Notes under the pieces: model-generated | Told to the model about the DNA's origin: nothing | Seen by the model: the letters and a program-made list of their open reading frames with translations, nothing else | Databases searched by the model: none | Translations under genes and position numbers: made by a program | Assembly: GCA_016271365.2 (NCBI GenBank) | Contig: CM028129.1 | Location: 432,580,501 to 432,644,500 of the forward strand | DNA from: Neoceratodus forsteri | Lineage: Eukaryota; Chordata; Ceratodontiformes; Ceratodontidae | Length of the DNA: 64,000 nt | Direction of reading: 5' to 3' | Part shown: positions 34,564-45,169 of the stretch, one piece after another | Layout of the letters: the number at the start of each line of letters is the position of its first letter | Numbering within the stretch: position 1 is the first letter of the stretch

Positions 34564-34881
34564 TGTTAGAAGTTATAGCTCTCTACAAATTAAATATTGT
34601 ACAGTAGCACTCCTGTTATGTGTATATCTGTCTGTAAACTCCTGAATTATGGTTGCCAGGAGTATACGTTATACCTATACTCTATGTACTTCGTACTCAA
34701 AAACTGTATTATAATTGTACAAATCATATGCTATGTTCTGTATTTCCAATTACTGTACTTGTAATTTTTCTTCTATATGCTATGTACTGGGTCTAGGTCC
34801 CCAGGTCACATCTGGAATCGAGCATGTTGCTCAGTATGCCTTCCTGGTAAATCTCATAAATAAATAAATAAAATAAATAAA
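34564..34881 (+). other. 3' UTR and tail of LINE copy C
   Basis: AT-rich sequence closing with ccccaggtcacatctggaat, gttgctcagtatgccttcct and the tail ataaataaataaataaaata. The same closing order is seen in copy A (8643-8717) and in reverse at 61800. Confidence 0.75.
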
Positions 34882-35495
34882 GATTAATGGAGGTGGAGGA
34901 TCGTACTGCTAGAGTGGAGGACCTGGTGTAGCCCTTGCCAGAGAAAATTATCACCTTGGAGAAGGAGCTGGAGGATTTGAGAGAGGCACTAGATTATCAA
35001 GAGAACTATTTTAGGTGCACCAATTTGCACTTACAAGGGCTCCCTGAGGGGAAGGAGGGGCTGGACATAATGAAATTCCGTGCCGAAAAACTACCGAAAA
35101 TACTGAAACTGCAACCTAAGGGGGGGAAGACATAAAATTGAAAGGACGCACAGAGCTGTACTGCCAAAGCCAGGTCCGGGCCAACCCCCTAGAAGTATTG
35201 TTATCCGGTACCATAACTTCCAAGACAGGGAAACAGTGATTAAAGCCTTTAAAGTAAATCAGCCTGTCGAAATAGATGGGGTGAGAATTCATGTCACACA
35301 AGACTACTCGAATAGGCTTCTCAAGAAAAGACGAGTATTTACTGCTGCGATGGCCCAGCTGAGAGAGATGCAAGTGGAGCACTATATGATCTATCCAGTG
35401 ACCCTTAAGATAAAACATGAAGGTGCAGTATACTAGTTCTGGGAGGTGGAGAAGGCAAACACTTTTATAAAGGAGCTTAAGAAGAAAGTAGGCTA
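34882..35495 (+). pseudogene. L1 ORF1, C-terminal part
   Basis: It continues the coiled coil (MEVEDRTARVEDL, a stop at 34927-34929, then EKIITLEKELEDLREALDYQ). The RRM-like part follows with CTNLHLQGLPEGKEG. After a frameshift in the G-run near 35120 comes the C-terminal domain: IERTHRA-like text, PPRSIVIRYHNFQDRETVIK, GVRIHVTQDYSNRLLKKRR, and finally KANTFIKELKKKVG with a stop at 35493-35495. The domain order is that of the L1 RNA chaperone. With the N-terminal part it makes about 285 codons, near the usual ORF1 size. Confidence 0.82.
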
Positions 35496-36485
35496 AAGAT
35501 AGTGGTGACATGATTGGAGAAGTGAGAGAGACTTGAGACACTGACTTTCTCTTTGGTTGGAGGTATAACCCCTTGTTCAAGTTGTGTTGTTAACATTTAG
35601 TGTTAAAGTTTGTGAACTCAGGAGACTTGCGGCTAAACCGGCCTGTAATGGGGCCCGAATGAGAACGTTCTTGGAAGAATCTGTGCTGGAGCTTTGGAGG
35701 TATAGAGGTGAATGGCGGAAGAAGCAGGGGAAGGCATCGGAAGAGCCCGATATGGAAGGTAGGCTGGGAGGAGCATCTGGTGGCTCGGGCCTAGTGTGTA
35801 TGGTTATTTGAAATCACGCGGCCTACTCCACCGGCCTCTGACCGGACCGACTGCTGAAAGGAAGCTTCATAAATGATTGGGACTGTGGAGGTCGATAATT
35901 GATGGGAGGGGGGATTGATATGGCCGTGGGCAAGAATCAGAGGGGGCCATAATGGATTGATAGGGGATGAAATTAGGCAGTTAAAAAGATATGAGTATAC
36001 TTTTAGGGAGTTTCTGTTCTACATCTCATGCATGGCACGCTATTATGTTATGAATCAGATAGGCCAGAACTGGCCATAGTTGATGTGGTCTCTGGGGGGG
36101 GGAGGTAGCTGCTCAATCAGCAAGGTTTGGGAGGTGCTGTCATGATGGCAGAGAAAAATACTGGTGAGCGAAGGTTGAAGAGGTGGAAGGGGGGAACTGG
36201 TGGGAAAGGGTACGGTATAGGGAGCTTAGTAGTAGGAATAACATGGGAAGGGGGTAAAGGGAGGGATACAGTAGTGGGGGGGTAAAGTTAAGAATAATCA
36301 AGATTCACGTACAGATGATAAGAGTAAAAAGGTGTGTAAGGATAGTAAAGCTGCTGATATGGCTACTGGGACAGCTAAGCTTGGACTTGGGTGGAATATG
36401 CTGGGAGTTGAAAGGATGCTAAGAAGAAGGGCGAGCACTGGAAGTGCTTGGAGAGGAATAGGAAAAGGGATAATGAAGGGAGACA
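35496..36485 (+). other. ~990-bp spacer between L1-b ORF1 and ORF2
   Basis: Purine-rich on the plus strand, with no conserved frame recognised. It is long for an L1 inter-ORF region, which in mammals is tens of bp. It could hold its own signals, be a subfamily feature, or be a diverged insertion. Confidence 0.6.
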
Positions 36486-39400
36486 ATGGTGGGAAGTGAT
36501 TTGGTGGTGCAATCCTGGAATGTCTGTGGTCTCTCCTCCCCGGTCAAATGGAGTGCCTTTCTAACAGCGTTAAGGAGGGCACAAGTGCAGGTGGCTCTCC
36601 TGCAAGAAACACATTTGACACCGGTGGAGCACAGAAAACTCAAAAGGGGTGGGTAGGTGCGTGCTATGCAACCTCTTTCAGCTCTCGAAAACAGGGAGTG
36701 GCGGTTCTGGTGCATAAAAATCTGCCATTACAGATCACAAAAGTTCTTACAGATTCAAGGGAAGGCAGCTATGTCTTTGTTACGGGGGTTCTCCATTGCA
36801 TGAAAGTCACGTTCAGGAACATATATGCACCAACTAACTTAGACCCGGGGTTTTACAACAACATATTGTCTATAATGGTGAGAGAACAATTTGAGAACCT
36901 GATTATGGGAGGGGACTTCAATTGCACACCTGATGCTACCCTTGATCACTCGGAGGGGAAGGGATGCAGGGATCCATGTATTAGGAAATGGAGGGAGGGA
37001 TTGGCAGAACTGAATATGGTGGATGCCTGGAGGACAGCATACCCTCAGGATAGAGAATATACTTTTTATTCTAATCCACACAAAACGTGGTCGAGAATTG
37101 ATCACGTCTATGTAACGCTGGGCTGGTATGAGAAGCTCAGGAAGGTGGCACATGGGCCCATACAGATTTCAGACCATGCAGGAGTGATGGCATCCTTTCA
37201 GTCTCTGAGTGAAGGGGGAGAAATGCAGACATGGAGATTCCCTACTTATATGCTAGGCTCGCAAGAATTTCAGGACTATATGAGGGAGCAATTTAAATTC
37301 TATATGGATGTGAATGCACCAACTGCCACCTCCAAACAAATGCTATGGGATGCTGGCAAAGCGTACATGAGGAGAGCAATTATAGGCTACATGGCAAAGT
37401 ACAAAAAAACTAGATTGGAAAGACAGAAAGCCCTTCAGCAGAAGCTGAGGATATTGGAGGGGAGGGTAGCAAGGGGGGAAGGGGGTGAGCAAGAGAGGCA
37501 GGAGTTGGTAACAACCAGACACTTAATACCCTGCTGATAGATGAGGCTAGGAAAAAATTATTTTATTTGAAGCACAGGATATATGAGTGGGGAAACAAGC
37601 CAGGACCTTTGCTGGTTAACCTTGTGAAGGGTAGGAAGAATGCGGTGCACATTTTAGGCATCAAAATTAAAAAAGGGCAGATTGTCACTAAGTATGTGGA
37701 GATAAGGGAGATATTTAAGAAATATTATGAAGAATTATACAGAACAAGTGGAGAGGGAAGTGAAAGAGAAATGCATGAATTTTTGGCTAAGCATAAATTG
37801 ATCCCAAGTAACAAAACACCAACAAGAGTTGTTGGACAAGGAGATTACCAAAGAGGAAATTACTCAAGCCATCAATACAATGAAGCCGGGGAAAGCTTGT
37901 GGCCCAGATGGCCTGCCTGCAGAGTATTACAGATTGCTGAGGGGGGAGGTAAAAGAGGTTATGTGGGAGGTGTTCAGAGAAGGAAGAGAGAGTGGAGAAC
38001 TACCCGATACATGTGGCTGTGCTTTAGTATGTGTGATTCCCAAACCAAGCAAGGACCTAATGGAATGCTCATCATATAGACCTATACCCCTTTTAAATTG
38101 TGATGCCAAGGTGTTTGCTAAAATTTTGGCTGGCAGATTGGAGGGCATCCTCCCAGAGTTGATCCACCCAGATCAAACCGGATTTATAAAAGGCAGGCAT
38201 TCTTATCATACTATTAGGAAGGTCCTTAATGTTTTGGAGCAAGCCAAGAAATCGGGGTTGGGGGGCGGGGGGGTGCAGGCAGCTGTACTGTCAATGGACG
38301 CTGAAAAAGCATTCGACAGGATTGAATGGCCATATCTGTTCACAATTCTAGAATGCTTTGGGTTAGGGTAAAGTTTTACTAAAATGGTAAGAGTGTTGTA
38401 CTGGGCACCCAAGGCTGCAGTGCTGGTCAATGGGAACTTAACAGAACAATTTACGCTGCATAGAGGGACGACGCAAGGATGCCCTCTCTTCCCTTTGTTA
38501 TTTGCAATGGCAGTAGAGCCACTAGCTATAGCCATTAGGGAGGACCTAAGGATACAAGGGATAAAAGGGAAAAGTGGGAGACAGCATAAAATCACACTGT
38601 ATGCTGATGACATGATGTTATATGTGATGAGCCTTCCACAGTCTATGCCTGCCTTGCTGGAAATCACAGCACAATTTGCTGTATTCTCTGGATACAAACT
38701 GGATCTGCGAAAGTCTGAAATTATGTTCCTGGGTGAAGGGGGGGAAGGGGGAGGTACATGGGGCCTGCGGAGGGTGGGTACGTACTTTACCTGCTTGGGG
38801 ATCAAAATAGGAAGGGACCTGAGATCACTATATAGGCTGACCTATAACCCACTATTGAGATTAGTAAGAGGACCTAGGTAGATGGAGGAACCTGCCTATA
38901 TCATGGTTAGGACGTATCAATTTACTTACGATGAACATTCTTCCCAGAGTTTTATACCCACTACAGATGTTGCCCATAGGGCTGACAGGGAGAGATATAA
39001 AAGCATTTGAAAAAGACTGTTCCAGGTTTATATGGCAAGGGAAGAAGCCCAGGGCTAGCTTAAATAAACTGAAAGCTGACCAAGCTAAGGGAGGGTTAAA
39101 CTACCCAGACATGAAGTTATATTTTTGGGCAGCACAAATGAGGATCATCAAGGACTGGGTGTATAGGCGGAAAGCGGCCAGTTGGATGGACCTGGAGGAG
39201 AAAGGATATGGGGTCCGGATCTCTTCGTTGTTAGCAGAAGGAGGTAGAAGGGTGCTGCGAGAAAAGAGGGACTCGAGTATTTTAGTGAATGGTGTAATGG
39301 ATAGCTGGGACCAAATTAAGAAGGTGATAGGGCACCAAAAAGGAGAATCTTTTATTTTACCATTGGTGGGGAATCCATTCTTCACTCCGGGGGTAGGAGA

Positions 39401-40291
39401 TCCCTCATTTCAGATGTGGGAAGAGAGGGGGATATTGTGTCTTAACGAATAAGGAAAAAGGGAGTGATTTGCCCATTTAATGAACTTAGAGAAGCACTGG
39501 GTTTCCCGCCCCATCATCTGTTTAGATATTTCAAGGCGAGGAAATATATCCAACGTATGGAGAAACAGAGGGTCCCAGGATCTAAGATCCATGTTCTGGA
39601 GGAAATACTGCAACAAATTAGGCAGAAACCAGTAGGTATTATAAGAAAGGCTACATCCCTTCTGCGTCTTCAGTGGCCAGATATGACAACTAAAACTAAG
39701 CACCTGTGGGAGAGGGACATGGGAGGTACATTGTCTGAGGAACAGTGGATCTTAATGAAAGGGATGCACCAGGGGCTTTTACTTTGTAACAAATATAAGG
39801 AAGCAGCATATAAATTTGTGCACAGGCTGTATACTCCACCAGTTGCAATGAATAGATATAACTCAACAATACCGGCTATTTGTCAGAGGTGTGGGTCAGC
39901 CTTGGGTACCTACATACATTCATTCTGGACATGCCCGATACTCCAAGCCTTTTGGGAGGAGGTGGCGAAAGAGCTGACAAATATGAAAGGGCAGCATATC
40001 AGAGCAGAGCCACTCTTAATATTATTTGGCATAGATGATATGCACCAGGAAGAGTGGGAGGTGCTGGAAAGATGGGTGAGAATACTTTTGGTATTGGCAA
40101 AGCAATGTATCTTAAATACATGGGTTTCTGGAGACAAACCCACAATTAGCCAATGGAGGAATCTTGCATGGGATGCACTGCAGCTTGAAAGTTTGACATA
40201 TAAAGCTAAGGGGCAGGAAAATCAGTTTATGAATATGTGGGCACCCTACTGCCACACTATGAACCCCATGGAACAGGAAGCATTAAGATGA
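36486..40291 (+). pseudogene. L1 ORF2 (endonuclease, RT, cysteine domain)
   Basis: From the ATG at 36486 the frame reads VVQSWNVCGLSSPVKWSAF and VALLQETHL (APE-like endonuclease), shifts frame near 36650, then shows NIYAPTN, MGGDFNCTPD, SRIDHVY and ISDHAG. The RT has KACGPDGLPAEYY, SSYRPIPLLNCDAKVFAKIL, HPDQTGFIKGRHS, SMDAEKAFDRIEW, TTQGCPLFPLLFAMAVE and YADDMM (YADD 38600-38611, intact). The C-terminal cysteine motif CQRCGSALGTYIHSFWTC follows at about 39890. Frameshifts near 36650, 37830 and 38880 and stops at 37535-37537, 38369-38371 and 39450-39452 break it. At about 1,260 codons it is full length. Confidence 0.92.
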
Positions 40292-40890
40292 GGATAAAAT
40301 AAGCTGGGGGAACAAAAGTAGAGAGGTTAATAGTAAAATGCTAAACTGTAGTAAAAGGGAACCCATGGAGTGATGGATGAGCTCCTCTGTCAGGAGAAGC
40401 TGTGCCTAAGGGGTAATAAAAACAAAAAAGATATTATTGGAGCAATGTATCAGATGCTATAAATGAAGGTACCGATGTTCATAGTGGATGGAGTGAATTC
40501 TCGATTAACCAGGTGTGGGGGAGGGATGGGGAAGGGGGAGGGTGACATATAAGGGTGGGAGGTTTGGGAGGGGAGGGAAGGGTCCCTTTCTTCTTCTTGT
40601 TTTTTTCCCTGTGGGTCTTTTTTTGTGTCTGCTTTCCCTTTATCTGTTCTTTTTTTTTCATTATGATGTAATATTCAAAGATCAAATAACAGAGGCATGT
40701 ATCTAATCTGAGAATGTTGTACAAGGTCTATAATAATGATACTCAAATTAATTGGTAGAATATAATGGATGTAAAAAGAGAGGCCTGTAAGATCTGGAAA
40801 AGAATGCTATGTGTCTGCTGAGATGAGAACCATTGTTTTTGCTTGGGTATGAATAAGATAAACTAATAAAAAGATTATGCAAAAAAAAAA
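40292..40890 (+). other. 3' UTR of L1-b with G-rich tract
   Basis: Non-coding. A purine tract at 40515-40583 contains many GGG runs and could form G-quadruplexes, as the 3' UTRs of other L1 lineages do. The poly-A tail starts at 40881; aataaaaag at 40865 lies close to a polyadenylation-signal position. Confidence 0.78.
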
Positions 40891-40907
40891 AAATCCCCAA
40901 AACACTG

Positions 40908-41030
40908 ATGAACCCATTTCCCTGGTGTTCAGTGGTCCCACTCCCTCACTCAATCCCCGAGTTCTATGTACAGTAATATTCCTGGTATCCAGTGGCCCCT
41001 CTCCCAAATAGCCCCCAGCATCCCTTGTGG
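40908..41030. repeat. 60-bp minisatellite, right part
   Basis: Units start with ctggt at 40922 and 40982, 60 bp apart, continuing the array cut at 29340. The unit text is that of the left part, with diverged ends. Confidence 0.85.
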
Positions 41031-41671
41031 TCCGTACATGGTATTAGGTAGTAATATATGAACCCCTACCCAGTCCTGTCACTATTACATACAACATACC
41101 CACCCTTGCCCACTCTGTCCCATTCATCAGCAGCTCCCTACCCCAAATTCCAACTAAGGATATAATGCTGATGATGAACCTGTAAAAAATAAAACCATTC
41201 CCCACAGTGGCTGTTGGCCAGACTCTCCCTTCACCAATACATTCACTAGATGCCAGGGATATAGGTTCAACAGTGTTTCATGGATCAGTTGAAGGAGGAG
41301 GACCACTTAACACCAGGGAGGTTATTGTACTGGGGGTTAATGAAGCACAAAGTGCCATCCATCATCATCCGGTGGGGAAGGGGGCTTGGTAAGGGTGGCT
41401 GACTGATGCTTTGTAGTCTAAGATGTGCCATTTGCACAGGGTAAGAAGTGTTGCTCTGGCAGGCTGTTGGTGCTAATAAAAGGGTTCCATTATCCCAACA
41501 TACACATGGTAATGAGATTCCATCTCATTGCCATGTGCACCTGGGATGCTTCCACACTACAGTGCGAATCCCTTTGCACAGCACACAGAGAGGCTTCCAT
41601 GATGCACAGTTCTGTGTGCAAATGAAAATGCCTCCCTTTGCATGTGCAGTGTCTGAGCTGGGGTAAAGGCT
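41031..41671. other. no gene recognised
   Basis: No coding signal. The segment 41430-41671 loosely matches the reverse complement of 23955-24225, so part of it may be a dispersed repeat. Confidence 0.4.
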
Positions 41672-42165
41672 TCGATTATAGTTGCCCTAAGAGGCCATCG
41701 AGTCTGCCCTGTTGTTCCTATGGAGTTTTACTCAGCCAAGAGCTGAGCTCCCCTCACCCTTTGCCTCCTTTTTATGTCTAATTATCCCCTTGATCCAGTC
41801 CCATCGGGTTCTGAATCCTGAGATAGTCCTAGCACTCATCACCTCACTAGGTAGAGGGTTTCACTTATCCATCGCTCTGTCAATGAAGAAGTATTTACTT
41901 GCATCCTTCTTGAATGAACCCCTTCCCTTCTAGTTTAAGGTTATGTCCCCTTTGTGGCTTTGTTGTTCCTTAACACCAGTAGCTCTGAGGAGTGCACCCT
42001 ATTATGTCCCTGTATGCATTTGAAGGTTTCTATCATGCCCCCCCACCCCTGCCATTCTCTCCTGTCCTCGAGGGAGTACATGTTAAGACTGTTTAATCTT
42101 TCCTAAAAGGTCTCACTGTGCTGCCACTTAATAATTTCTGTAGCCCCACTGTTGGATCGTATCTA
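41672..42165 (-). mobile_element. CR1 3' end fragment (minus)
   Basis: In reverse this is a CR1 tail. It contains gaggccatcgagtctgccct near 41691, ctgtcaatgaagaagtattt at 41877 (the coding tail equivalent to the KYFFTE block at 52240) and cctcgagggagtacatgtt at 42066, which also occurs near 45576. Confidence 0.65.
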
Positions 42166-42880
42166 ACCTCTCGCTGTCCTTTTTACGTTCGCTTGCGCGC
42201 ATGCGCAAGGAACGTTTTGGAAGAGTAGTACACTTGGAGGTGTGCCTCTCCCATCCAATGCACTGCTCCCTTGAGCAGGTGTGGTGGTCCTGCACCAATG
42301 GGTGCAGGAGCTCAATATGACAGCGGTGTTCCTCTGCTTCAAGGGAAAACACGCTGCCATACTGAGCGCCACCGCCATCATCCCCTCCATCTGTGCTCCC
42401 ACCCGCGCGCGTCCGCCGCCCCAAAGCTTTCCTGCCACGCTGAGAGCCCACCTCAGCATGGCAAACATTGGCCCCGTTGTCTATCTGCTGCTACGCTGGA
42501 GCCCACTCAGCGTGGCAACTATTCGCTTGTTTTGCCAACGGGGTGTATAATCCTCGGCCGCTCATCAGCTTCGAGTTTGCCGACGGGGGTGCCCAATCCC
42601 GTCGGCCTCGGCCCCTCCCGCACATCTTCTGCCATGCTGGGGCCCACCCCAGCGTGGCAAACATCAGAATAGTCTTTTTTCCTGTAAAACAAAAAGCGTT
42701 CCCTGCCGCGTCTCCCAACTCACCTCCCACAACCGCACCCACCCACTGCGCACCCAGCCTCCCCACACCCCCACCCCATACTTACCTCCGGACTCCAGCA
42801 CGGCGATCTTCAGTGGACCGGGAACACGTCTGCACTCTTCAAAGCCGACCACGAACTGAGGAAATGCCGGTAAGCTGTAT
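42166..42880. other. GC-rich block with CpGs, hairpins and an NRF-1-like site
   Basis: The block is much richer in GC and CpG than its surroundings. It contains cgcgcatgcgca at 42196-42207, a full match to the NRF-1 consensus YGCGCAYGCGCR, and three related hairpins at 42434-42462, 42490-42516 and 42631-42658. Another repeat pair is ttgccaacggggtgtataat and ttgccgacgggggtgcccaa. Short frames overlap but none is recognised. It could be repeat-derived or a former CpG island; I do not claim a gene. Confidence 0.5.
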
Positions 42881-42914
42881 AATGGGCTACATAGGGGTTT
42901 CAACTGTTGCATAT

Positions 42915-43160
42915 CTCAGTCATTTTTGGAATTTTTTGCACCAATTTTCAACATGGGTTTTAGGACCCCTTCTCATGAATGATTCACTGTCATGGCGTTA
43001 TTCAGGCCCGAAGGGGTGATTTAGCAAGGCACTGCACAGTCACTGCCAGCGAAATCACCCTGCTGGCCTCAAATAATGCCATGACAGTGATATCATTCAT
43101 GAGAAGAATCCTAAACCCATGTTAAAATTCTGACTAAAATTCAAAAATGTGATGACATGC
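42915..43160. repeat. imperfect palindrome (diverged unit of the following array)
   Basis: The left arm, tcaacatgggttttaggacc then cttctcatgaatgattcact, matches the reverse complement of the right arm, agtgatatcattcatgagaa then aatcctaaacccatgttaaa. The arms run about 90 bp. The arm sequence resembles those of the array at 43190. Confidence 0.72.
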
Positions 43161-43189
43161 ACGGCAGTTCCTACGCTACACTTGTAAGT

Positions 43190-44215
43190 TGGCGAATTTT
43201 CAATATTTTCACTCCAGATTTTCAACATTGCCATTTTATCACACCTTCTTATGAGTTGTATAGCTGTCATTTTTACATCTCACCCAAAGCGTGTTTCTGC
43301 CCATGTAGCACAAAATGGCGCAGTGGTGTCTGAAATCAATGTATGGAACACATTAAGAAAATCACAGTGACACTGTTCATGAGCAGAGGGTCTTAAAGTG
43401 GCTATGTTGAAAATTTGGTGAAAAAATTCTAAAAATGACTGTTTCCGAGCATCGTTGCGCGGTTCTCACATGCTCTCGTGAGTTTCTTAATTTTCAATAT
43501 TTTCACTCCAGATTTTCAACATTGCCATTTTACCACACCTCCTTATGAGCACTGCAGCTGTCATTTTTCACATCTTGCCCAAAACTTGTTTCCGCCCATG
43601 TAGCGCACAATGGCACAGTCGGTGTCACGAACTCAGTGTATGGGACACATTAAGAAAATCACAGTGTCACTGTTCATGAGCAGAGATCTTAAAATGGCTA
43701 TGTTGAAAATTTGGCAAAAAAATTCCTACAAATAACTGTTTTCGAGTGTGCATTGTGCAGTTCTCATGCGCTCCGTAAGTTCTGAATTTCCAATATTTTC
43801 ACTCCAGATTTTCAACATTTCCATTTTACCACACCTCCTTATGAGCAGTACAGCTGTCATTTTTCACATTCTGCCCAAAACGTCTTTCCCCCATGTAGTG
43901 CACAATGGCGCAGTCAGTGTGCGAAATCAATGTATGGGACACAGTAAGAAAATCACAGTGACACTGTTCATTAGCAGAGGTTTTAAAATGGCAATGTTGA
44001 AAACTTGTGAAAATTCCTAAAATGACTGTTTTATGGGCGTGCATTGCACAGTTCCCACATCTTTCGTAGGTTTGCAATTTTCAATATTTCCACTCCAGAT
44101 TTTCAACATTGGCATTTACCACACTTCCTTATGAGCAGTACAGCTGTCATTTTCACATCCTGCCCAAAACGTGTTTCCGCCTATGTAGCGCACAACGGGG
44201 GTAACAAAAAGATCA
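43190..44215. repeat. tandem array of ~294-bp units with inverted arms
   Basis: The block caatattttcactccagatt starts at 43201, 43495, 43791 and 44082 (the last with one change), periods of 294, 296 and 291 bp. Within each unit a left arm (ttttcaacattgccatttta ... cttatgagca) is answered by its reverse complement (gttcatgagcagagg ... ttaaaatggcaatgttgaaa). So the units are fold-back structures in tandem. Confidence 0.85.
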
Positions 44216-44264
44216 TGCTGACAATTTATTGTGCAAATACCAGCAATCGCACAGGGCATTAGGG

Positions 44265-44890
44265 TAAAGCATTATACATGCCAAACACCACTGCAAATAC
44301 CTGCAAGCGAACGTTCGGCATTGACAAATGCTTGTTTATATGCGTGTTCCAAAACTGTGTGCACCACCCTAGCTGTGGTCTAACCAACGAACTGTACAGT
44401 GGCATTATGGCCGCTTTGTTGAGACTAGTGAAGCTCCACCTGATACATCCAGAGCATACTCTTAGTTTTCTCATATGCTTTAATTCATTGGGAAGAGGCC
44501 TTCAAAGTCTTTATTATTATAGCCCCTAAATATCTTTGCCCCATTGAGTGCTCTTCTGTGAGCCTATTGGTGGAATATTCTGTCAGCAGGTTTTTGTTTT
44601 CAGTGTACGGTACATCACTTTACATTTCTTCGCAATTGATTTTAGTTGCCATATGTAAAACTACCACTCCAACATTTCTGCATCCTTTTTTATGGTGCTG
44701 ATCCCTTTTCAGTGTCCACTCTCTCACAGAGTTTAGTGTCCTCTGCGAACAGACTCACTTTGCCATGTATCCCAATCCCAATATCACATGGGCAATTGTT
44801 TCTGGGGTGTATCTGCAAAAGACACTCCAGAAACAATTGCCCTTGTAGAAACAATGGAGTCAGAAGACTACTACTAGAACACTTCTAGAG
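44265..44890 (-). pseudogene. CR1-family RT fragment (minus)
   Basis: The reverse frame reads AIMPLYSSLVRPQLGWCTQFWNTH, the conserved CR1 block near the end of the RT domain (LYSSLVRPHLEYC-like). Further toward 44890 the sequence is homologous to the plus-strand copy at 22660-22900, including the hairpin. Stops and frame changes are frequent. Confidence 0.68.
44790..44842. repeat. near-perfect hairpin inside the CR1 fragment
   Basis: gggcaattgtttctgg and ccagaaacaattgccc are exact reverse complements, extended by ggtgt and acact with one mismatch, around a loop of atctgcaaaag. The homologous hairpin at 22711-22774 has a longer loop. Confidence 0.85.
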
Positions 44891-45169
44891 GATTGTGTAT
44901 GAGCAGGCGTGCACAACAAGGGTATGCTTGAATCGAGAGGTTTTCTTGATGACAGTAGACTCGAGAGGTCTTCTGTCTCCAAGGCAACTATAGTAGATTT
45001 GTATATGTCACAATGAGGGATAAGAAAAGCACAGAAAGCACAGATTATTCACAGATGTACAATTTATGTTTTAAGCACAGTCAATCCATCATTTTAGTAT
45101 AAAAGGGCTGACATACAGCTCTTGCAATTGCTGGAGTCATTTGCTAATAGCACAAAAATACACCCACAC

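Larger units (their letters stand above)
29731..34881 (+). mobile_element. L2/CR1-group LINE, copy C, nested in L1-b ORF1
   Basis: The insert begins with ~89-bp repeats, holds a long repeated 5' UTR, an endonuclease-RT frame (31464-34563) and a 3' UTR with an (AATAAA)n-type tail at 34857-34881. L1 ORF1 coding flanks both sides, so the insertion postdates L1-b. The same family as copy A is shown by parallel protein motifs throughout. No clear TSD was found; the A-rich tail may mask it. Confidence 0.88.
29341..40890 (+). mobile_element. L1-type LINE (L1-b), nearly complete, 17-bp TSD
   Basis: A perfect 17-bp repeat, aaatccccaaaacactg, lies at 29324-29340 and 40891-40907. The left end starts GGGGG, and the right end is a poly-A run at 40881 that merges into the TSD. 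Between them are a 138-bp 5' UTR, ORF1, a ~990-bp spacer, ORF2 and a 3' UTR with a G-rich tract. ORF1 is split by the nested LINE copy C (29731-34881); without it L1-b is about 6.4 kb, a normal L1 length. Both ORFs carry frameshifts. Removing the insertion and one TSD exactly restores the 60-bp period of the host minisatellite. Confidence 0.95.

Noticed and set aside
36486..40291. L1-b ORF2 as an active gene
   Set aside because: Catalytic motifs are present, but at least three frameshifts and several stops break the frame.
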